A stretch of DNA of 10,804 nt from Bacteroidaceae bacterium (GTDB taxonomy: Bacteria > Bacteroidota > Bacteroidia > Bacteroidales > Bacteroidaceae): NCBI GenBank assembly GCA_900769765.1, contig CAAGHW010000011.1, positions 1-10,804 of the forward strand, in the 5' to 3' direction. Of the stretch, positions 6,010 to 10,804 are shown piece after piece. The notes beneath the pieces are model-generated. The model saw only the letters and a program-made list of their open reading frames with translations, searched no databases and was not told where the DNA came from. Within the stretch, counting starts at the first letter, position 1. Each line of letters begins with the position of its first letter. The position numbers and the translations under genes are program-made.

Positions 6010-7605
6010 TTATACTCCTAAATACTCTTTTGCCGACATTGCGCAACGCTCGCCGTCAACGGCTGCCGACACTATTCCGCCTGCATAGCCCGCACCTTCG
6101 CCGCAAGGGAAAAGTCCTTCTATTGTAACGTGCTGAAGGGTTTCGTTGTCGCGTACTATACGTACGGGTGATGATGTGCGTGTCTCTACGCCAATCATCG
6201 TAGCCTCCGAGGTGAGGAATCCGCGCGATGTGCGTCCGAAATGCTCAAAGCCACGCGCAAGACGTGCCGATACGAACTCGGGCAGCCAGAAGTGCATTGG
6301 CGAGGATATCAGTCCGGGTGCGTATGAGCTGCGTGGCAGGTCGTAGCTGAGCTTAAGGCGTACAAAGTCGGTCATACGTTGTGCAGGAGCCGTCTGCTTG
6401 TAGTTGCCCATGCGCCAGCAAAGGCGTTCAAGGCGTTCCTGGAAGTTCATTACACGCAAGGGTGAATCGTCGGGCACCACAGGTATATCTTCACACTCAA
6501 TGTTCATTGATGGCAGCAGTACATCCTCGGGGTTTATCTGTACCACCATGCCCGAATTGCTCCATGCTCCGCCACGGTGCGATGGTGACATGCCGTTTAC
6601 GAGCAGCTCCTTCTCGGCCGATGCCGACGGAATGACAACACCACCGGGGCACATACAGAAGCTATATACGCCACGTCCGTCGACCTGTGTGGTAAAACTG
6701 TATTCAGCCGCAGGCAGGTATTTGCCTCTGCCGTTGGGGGAGTGGTACTGTATGCGGTCGATAAGCTCCGATGGATGCTCAAGGCGCACGCCTACGGCAA
6801 ATCCTTTCGCTTCAAGAGCTATATTGTTGGCATTTAGCCAACGATATACATCCTTTGCCGAGTGTCCTGTGGCAAGTATCACCGCATCGGCAAGAATCTC
6901 GCCGTTGTTTGTCCTTATTCCCTTTACGCAATTATCCTTTATCAGTATCTCTTCCATGCGTGTCTCGAAGCGCACCTCGCCACCGCATGAATTTATGGTG
7001 TTCCTGATGTTCTCGATGACTCTTGGCAACTTGTCTGTGCCTATGTGCGGGTGTGCGTCGGCGAGGATTGATGTGCTTGCGCCATGCTGGCAAAAGATGT
7101 TCAATATACCCTCGATGCTGCCGCGCTTCTTGCTTCGTGTGTACAGCTTGCCGTCGGAATATGCACCGGCACCGCCCTCGCCGAAGCAGTAGTTCGACTC
7201 TGGATTCACAGTATGAGTGCGCGAGATGTTGGCAAGGTCGACCTTTCGTGTGCGCACATCCTTTCCGCGTTCCACCACTATGGGGCGTAGCCCGTTCTCA
7301 ATCAGCTTCAATGCCGCGAACAGTCCGGCAGGGCCTGCGCCGACGACAATCACCGGCTTGCTTGCCGAGACATCGCCATACTCGCGGCGTACAAACTCAT
7401 CGCCCTTGGGCATCTCGTTGACGAATACGCGCACCATAAGGTTTACGAATATTGTGCGCTGGCGTGCGTCTATGCTGCGACGCAATATGCGCACGGCAGT
7501 TATGGTGCGTACATCCATGCCTTTCTCGCGTGCAATATATTGCTTCAGCGACTGTTCGTTTGCCGCATCGCGTGGTTGTACTCTTATCTGGAATTCATGT
7601 ATCAT
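6010..7605 (-). CDS. FAD-dependent dehydrogenase of unknown substrate (COG2509-type)
   Basis: 531-residue flavoprotein. Residues 1-80 form a small alpha/beta N-terminal domain typical of this family. The FAD-binding Rossmann motif is at 85-94 (VIVVGAGPAG), with the acidic residue of VVERGKD at Glu112. The family hallmark NYCFGEGGAGAYSDGKLYTR lies at 138-157, ILATGHSA at 244-250, and a C-terminal FAD contact segment GLFPCGEGAGYAGG at 497-510. The family is widespread in bacteria and annotated as an uncharacterised NAD(P)/FAD dehydrogenase; the substrate is not known to me, so no reaction is assigned. It starts one base after the radA stop (TGA-T-ATG), implying translational coupling, and is followed by manA. 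Confidence 0.9.
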   Translation of the reverse strand: MIHEFQIRVQPRDAANEQSLKQYIAREKGMDVRTITAVRILRRSIDARQRTIFVNLMVRVFVNEMPKGDEFVRREYGDVSASKPVIVVGAGPAGLFAALKLIENGLRPIVVERGKDVRTRKVDLANISRTHTVNPESNYCFGEGGAGAYSDGKLYTRSKKRGSIEGILNIFCQHGASTSILADAHPHIGTDKLPRVIENIRNTINSCGGEVRFETRMEEILIKDNCVKGIRTNNGEILADAVILATGHSAKDVYRWLNANNIALEAKGFAVGVRLEHPSELIDRIQYHSPNGRGKYLPAAEYSFTTQVDGRGVYSFCMCPGGVVIPSASAEKELLVNGMSPSHRGGAWSNSGMVVQINPEDVLLPSMNIECEDIPVVPDDSPLRVMNFQERLERLCWRMGNYKQTAPAQRMTDFVRLKLSYDLPRSSYAPGLISSPMHFWLPEFVSARLARGFEHFGRTSRGFLTSEATMIGVETRTSSPVRIVRDNETLQHVTIEGLFPCGEGAGYAGGIVSAAVDGERCAMSAKEYLGV

Positions 7606-7606
7606 A

Positions 7607-8968
7607 TCATCCGAAAATTAAGCGGAAAGCCTCTTCTACCTTGCCTACGGGCAGCACCTCTATCCCGAAACGCGAGGTGTCGAGACGTTTCATGTTGCTT
7701 CGTGGTACTATAATCTGTTTGAAGCCGAGTTTTGCAGCTTCGCTTATGCGTTGCTCTATGCGGTTTACAGGGCGTATCTCTCCCGAGAGTCCCACCTCAC
7801 CTGCCATACATATTGTAGGCTCAATCTCCACATCCATGTTGCTTGAAAGGATTGCAGATATTACCGATAGGTCTATTGCCGGGTCGTTCACCCTCAGGCC
7901 TCCTGCAATGTTGAGATATACATCCTTCTGTGCGAGTTTGAATCCTACGCGTTTCTCAAGCACGGCAAGCAGCATGTTCATTCGGCGCACATCAAATCCT
8001 GTAGCCGAACGTTGTGGCGTTCCGTAAGCAGCAGTGCTGACAAGAGCCTGTGTCTCTATGAGGAACGGGCTGACACCCTCTATTGCCGATGCTATTGCCA
8101 CACCGCTCATCCCCTTGTGACGTTCGCTGAGCAGCAGTTCCGACGGGTTTGTCACTTTGCGCAATCCCTCGCGCTGCATCTCGTATATACCGAGCTCGGC
8201 TGTGCTGCCGAAGCGGTTCTTTATCGAACGCAGTACCCTGTAAAGGTGATGCTGGTCGCCCTCGAACTGTATTACCACATCTACAATATGTTCAAGAATC
8301 TTAGGACCGGCTATTGTACCGTCTTTTGTGATGTGTCCTATAAGAATGACAGGGACATTGTTCTCTTTGGCAAACTTGAGCAGCATTGCAGTGCATTCGC
8401 GTACCTGTGAGATGCTGCCCGGTGACGAATCGACAGCCTCGCTGCTCATGGTCTGTATGGAGTCTATTACGAGCAGTTCGGGAGTGATGTTCTTTATGTG
8501 TGTGAAGATTGTTTCAAGCGATGTCTCGCAGACGATGTGGCAGTTGCCTCGTTCGTGGGTTATTCGGTCGGCACGCAGCTTTATCTGCTGTACGCTCTCC
8601 TCGCCCGATACATACAGCACCTTACGATGCGGAAGCCCCAATATCGTCTGCAGTACAAGCGTCGATTTGCCTATTCCGGGCTCTCCGCCGAGCAATACCA
8701 GCGAGCCGGGCACAAGACCCCCTCCAAGCACTCGGTTAAGTTCGCTGTCGCACATGTCCATGCGTGGCTGTTCGTCGGTTGTCACATCGTCGATGAGGAC
8801 AGGCTGTGACAGTGTCCTGTCGCCGTTCTGCACTCGCGATAGCGGTGTGTTACGTACGACTTTTTCTGAAAAACTGTTCCACGCACCGCACGAAGGGCAT
8901 TTTCCTGCCCACTTCGGCGACTCATAACCGCATTCATTACATAAAAATATACTCTTCTCCTTTGCCAT
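7607..8968 (-). CDS. radA: DNA repair protein RadA (Sms)
   Basis: 453-residue cytoplasmic RecA-like ATPase that promotes branch migration of recombination intermediates. Visible in order: an N-terminal C4 zinc finger (Cys10, Cys13, Cys24, Cys27 in the CNECGYESPKWAGKCPSC region), Walker A GEPGIGKST at 95-103, Walker B ending in Asp169 (ELLVIDS), the RadA-specific KNRFG motif at 250-254, and a C-terminal Lon-protease-like domain from about 285 without a protease catalytic role. Length is typical of the family. It is the first gene of the radA-FAD dehydrogenase-manA operon and has the clearest Bacteroidetes promoter in the window. Confidence 0.97.
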   Translation of the reverse strand: MAKEKSIFLCNECGYESPKWAGKCPSCGAWNSFSEKVVRNTPLSRVQNGDRTLSQPVLIDDVTTDEQPRMDMCDSELNRVLGGGLVPGSLVLLGGEPGIGKSTLVLQTILGLPHRKVLYVSGEESVQQIKLRADRITHERGNCHIVCETSLETIFTHIKNITPELLVIDSIQTMSSEAVDSSPGSISQVRECTAMLLKFAKENNVPVILIGHITKDGTIAGPKILEHIVDVVIQFEGDQHHLYRVLRSIKNRFGSTAELGIYEMQREGLRKVTNPSELLLSERHKGMSGVAIASAIEGVSPFLIETQALVSTAAYGTPQRSATGFDVRRMNMLLAVLEKRVGFKLAQKDVYLNIAGGLRVNDPAIDLSVISAILSSNMDVEIEPTICMAGEVGLSGEIRPVNRIEQRISEAAKLGFKQIIVPRSNMKRLDTSRFGIEVLPVGKVEEAFRLIFG

Positions 8969-9011
8969 GGCAAATAATGTTATCGGGCTTGTATCAGCAA
9001 TCTTTAGATTG

Positions 9012-9043
9012 CAAAGATAAAAATATAGCTTCTTTATTCCAAT
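9012..9043 (-). promoter_or_regulatory. Bacteroidetes-type promoter for the radA operon
   Basis: On the minus strand ATTG (9043-9040), a 20-base spacer, then TATCTTTG (9019-9012), a perfect match to TAnnTTTG. It gives a leader of about 40 nt. Two small dyads overlap the -7 box and likely start site: GCAATC/GATTGC at 8997-9012 and ATCTTT/AAAGAT at 9000-9018. Confidence 0.7.
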
Positions 9044-9052
9044 AATTATTCC

Positions 9053-9060
9053 TAAATTCG
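9053..9060 (+). promoter_or_regulatory. Candidate -7 element for the unknown gene at 9104
   Basis: TAAATTCG followed by CA is one mismatch from TAnnTTTG and has the same TTCGCA form as the cdd -7 box. The TTTG box expected about 20 bases upstream is poor (CTTC near 9029). It diverges from the radA promoter within the same 135-bp gap. Confidence 0.35.
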
Positions 9061-9103
9061 CAAATGAGAAATCAAACGGCGATAAACGGAAATATAATTT
9101 GCA

Positions 9104-10099
9104 ATGAGGCTATATACGGATACTTCTATGGTATATGAAGGGGTGGAGAACTCCTTTTTTCTCATCGAGGGAAAAGCCGATGCTCCTTTTAATGACTATA
9201 TCAAGGATAACCGAAGGAGGATTGCGGCCTTGCTGCAACAGCACGGAGTGGCTGTCGGCAGGTTCAACATTGTCTCGCCGTCCCTGCTGGATGATGATTC
9301 GTTGAGAGAACTTATCCTGCGTCAGCAGCCGACACTCTCAATTGAGGAGGTTGAACTTAAATTGTCCGCTTTCAGGGATGCTTATGCCACAAATAGCAAA
9401 AGCCGTCTGTTGTTTATTGCTGATTCAGGATATGATGCAGAGGGTTGTTATTATGCAAGAGTGTTCTGCGAGGACGATTTTGGAGATACTGAACAGGAGT
9501 TTGTATCCCGTCTGCACTCCCTTGTCGATGTAATAGTCGCGTACTATGCCGAGCAGGAACAGCCGTCGACAGGCCTGTCGACGGCAAGATACAGGCTGCC
9601 CGAAGAGGAGCGTGACGCATTGTGCGAGCAGGACAATTATGAGTGTCTATGCAATGATATCCTTGCCGACACAGTCTGTGAAAGCGAGAATGTCAGGATA
9701 AGTCCTATTCTTTTCGATGATGATTTCAATATGTCGTTGCCTCTTTACCCGAATGTGACGATAACGCTTGAACCGTTGCCAAAGACATTGTATATACTCT
9801 TTCTGCAGCATCCCGAAGGGATTGTGCTGAAGGATATACAGATGTATGAGACCGAACTGAAGAAGATATACAGCCATGTGTCGGGGCGCAAGAATCCTAC
9901 GGTCATAAACCGTATGTTCCGTTCGCTCATCGACCCTACGGACAACCCTTTGCACAAGAATCTCTCAATCATCAGACGCTGTTTCACAAGTAAACTGAAT
10001 TATAACATCGCGCGTAACTATATACCGGCGCACGGGCGGACAAAGGCGCATAACATACCTCTCGAAAGCGAATATGTGATAATGCCGGATATTGCATAA
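9104..10099 (+). CDS. Conserved-looking hypothetical protein of unknown function, possible two-domain protein
   Basis: 331 residues, soluble, acidic in its N-terminal two-thirds, with no signal peptide or membrane segment; I do not recognise a characterised family. Residues 1-150 look like an alpha/beta domain with a hydrophobic strand RLLFIADSGYD at 101-111 and an acidic stretch EDDFGDTEQEF at 123-133. A low-complexity linker (about 151-170, QPSTGLSTAR) contains a perfect DNA palindrome. Residues about 212-331 (PLYPNVTITLEPLPKTLYILFLQHPEGI, then a helix-rich basic part) resemble a module I recall from other Bacteroidales hypothetical proteins, possibly helix-turn-helix-like, but this is weak inference. 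The coding sequence is long and intact and matches neighbouring codon use. The start at 9104 is the first ATG in frame; Met9 (9128) is an alternative. It has its own terminator. Confidence 0.75.
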   Translation: MRLYTDTSMVYEGVENSFFLIEGKADAPFNDYIKDNRRRIAALLQQHGVAVGRFNIVSPSLLDDDSLRELILRQQPTLSIEEVELKLSAFRDAYATNSKSRLLFIADSGYDAEGCYYARVFCEDDFGDTEQEFVSRLHSLVDVIVAYYAEQEQPSTGLSTARYRLPEEERDALCEQDNYECLCNDILADTVCESENVRISPILFDDDFNMSLPLYPNVTITLEPLPKTLYILFLQHPEGIVLKDIQMYETELKKIYSHVSGRKNPTVINRMFRSLIDPTDNPLHKNLSIIRRCFTSKLNYNIARNYIPAHGRTKAHNIPLESEYVIMPDIA

Positions 10100-10124
10100 A
10101 AGACACTTTATACATAATAAATAT

Positions 10125-10153
10125 AAACAGCAGGTTTAAAACTTGCTGTTTTT
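10125..10153 (+). terminator. Intrinsic terminator after the unknown gene
   Basis: AAACAGCAGG (10125-10134) pairs with CTTGCTGTTT (10142-10151) with one G-U pair and a seven-base loop, followed by a T run to 10153. It sits 25 bases after the TAA and separates the unknown gene from thrA. Confidence 0.75.
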
Positions 10154-10173
10154 GTATGAATTTAATACTTTTG
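10142..10173 (+). promoter_or_regulatory. Bacteroidetes-type promoter for thrA
   Basis: CTTG at 10142-10145, a 20-base spacer, then TACTTTTG at 10166-10173, a perfect TAnnTTTG match. The upstream box lies inside the 3' arm of the preceding terminator. The leader is about 40 nt and holds a small dyad TGTGC/GCACA (10186-10190 with 10198-10202). Confidence 0.6.
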
Positions 10174-10218
10174 TAACTTGGTATTTGTGCAAATGGCGCA
10201 CATAAAAAAGATATATTG

Positions 10219-10804
10219 ATGAAAGTAATGAAATTCGGCGGAACATCAGTAGGTTCCGTAAACAGCATATTGAACTTGAAACGTATCGTTGAGGATGCGG
10301 CGGCAGAGGAGAATGTCATTGTTGTAGTGTCGGCTCTGGGCGGTATAACCGACAAGCTGATAAAGACTGCCGAACTGGCGGTAAACGGCGATGAGGCTTT
10401 CAAGGATGAGCTTCAGCAGATGGTGACACGTCATCACGAACTCATATACAGCATCATCTCATGCGAGGAAAAGCGCACGGAGCTGTTGCAGGAGGTCAAT
10501 ATGTTGCTTAACGAGCTTGACAACATTTATCACGGTCTTGCACTGATAAACAACATCACCCCAAAGTCCGAGGCTACCATCGTGAGCTATGGCGAGAGGT
10601 TGTCGAGCCGTATTGTCACCGCACTCATCGACGGTGCTGTGCGATACAACGCACGTAAATTCATAAAGACCGAAGTCAAACACGGCAAGAATATCCTTGC
10701 AAGCGATACTACCGAAGCACTTATACACGAGCACTTCGACAATGGCACCGACAGGATAATCGTTGAGCCGGGCTTTATATCACAGGACAAGGTTAGCAGA
10801 TCGG
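10219..10804 (+). CDS. thrA: Aspartokinase domain, probably of bifunctional aspartokinase/homoserine dehydrogenase (partial, 3' end outside window)
   Basis: The first 195 residues of an aspartate kinase are present; the frame is open to the window end. Aspartokinase phosphorylates aspartate, the first step towards lysine, threonine and methionine. Diagnostic motifs are KFGGTSVGS (residues 5-13, ATP/aspartate site), VIVVVSALGGITDKLI (33-48), TIVSYGERLSS (120-130) and VEPGFIS (182-188). The inserted helical region at about 55-115 and overall wording match the kinase half of ThrA-type fusions in Bacteroides better than short LysC enzymes, so a homoserine dehydrogenase domain is expected beyond the window; this part is inference. 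ATG at 10219 is the natural start, with KVMKFGG immediately following. Confidence 0.9.
   Translation, partial: MKVMKFGGTSVGSVNSILNLKRIVEDAAAEENVIVVVSALGGITDKLIKTAELAVNGDEAFKDELQQMVTRHHELIYSIISCEEKRTELLQEVNMLLNELDNIYHGLALINNITPKSEATIVSYGERLSSRIVTALIDGAVRYNARKFIKTEVKHGKNILASDTTEALIHEHFDNGTDRIIVEPGFISQDKVSRS

Noticed and set aside
6404..7192. Long antisense open frame (262 residues) opposite the FAD dehydrogenase
   Set aside because: It lies wholly within a confidently identified gene, and its translation is rich in Ser, Pro and Arg with no domain; it is a codon-bias shadow.
8328..8927. Antisense open frame opposite radA
   Set aside because: Same reasoning: radA motifs are intact on the other strand, and this frame shows no recognisable protein features.
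9093..9101. TATAATTTG just before the ATG at 9104 as a promoter -7 box
   Set aside because: It has one base too many for TAnnTTTG, no upstream TTTG box, and would place the transcript start at or after the start codon; the box at 9053-9060 fits better.

Overview
The window looks like ordinary chromosome from a member of the Bacteroidales (Bacteroides, Prevotella or a related gut or oral genus). Four things point there: a PorE-like TPR/PD40/OmpA lipoprotein, a bifunctional-type aspartokinase N-terminus of the Bacteroides ThrA kind, promoters matching the Bacteroidetes sigma-ABfr pattern (TTTG-like box, about 20 nt, TAnnTTTG), and gene starts without clear Shine-Dalgarno sequences. I cannot fix the genus from sequence alone.

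Layout. Positions 1-310 are non-coding: a run of small GC-rich hairpins that looks like an interspersed repeat, then AT-rich sequence ending in a dyad that touches the first start codon. Next comes a porE-like gene (+, GTG start at 311). It converges on a three-gene minus-strand operon, cdd > LMW protein tyrosine phosphatase > ruvC (3862 down to 2323), and the two share a 32-bp palindromic terminator that contains both stop codons. A divergent promoter region (3863-3978) separates cdd from a glucosaminidase/LysM lipoprotein gene (+, 3979-4977). That gene converges, through another bidirectional terminator, on a second minus-strand operon, radA > COG2509-type FAD dehydrogenase > manA (8968 down to 5020). 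A second divergent promoter region (8969-9103) leads to an unrecognised 331-residue protein (+, 9104-10099), then a terminator whose 3' arm overlaps the promoter of the ThrA-type aspartokinase gene, which runs off the window end.

Functionally these are mostly housekeeping genes: DNA recombination and repair (ruvC, radA), pyrimidine salvage (cdd), sugar-phosphate metabolism (manA), aspartate-family amino acid synthesis (thrA) and cell-envelope work (PorE-like protein, peptidoglycan hydrolase). I found no mobile element genes, CRISPR array, tRNA, rRNA or defence system, and no clear undescribed multi-gene system. The parts most worth a second look are the 331-residue protein of unknown function with a perfect 24-bp palindrome inside its coding sequence, the tandem hairpin block at the left edge, and the dyads in the leaders of the porE-like gene and cdd.
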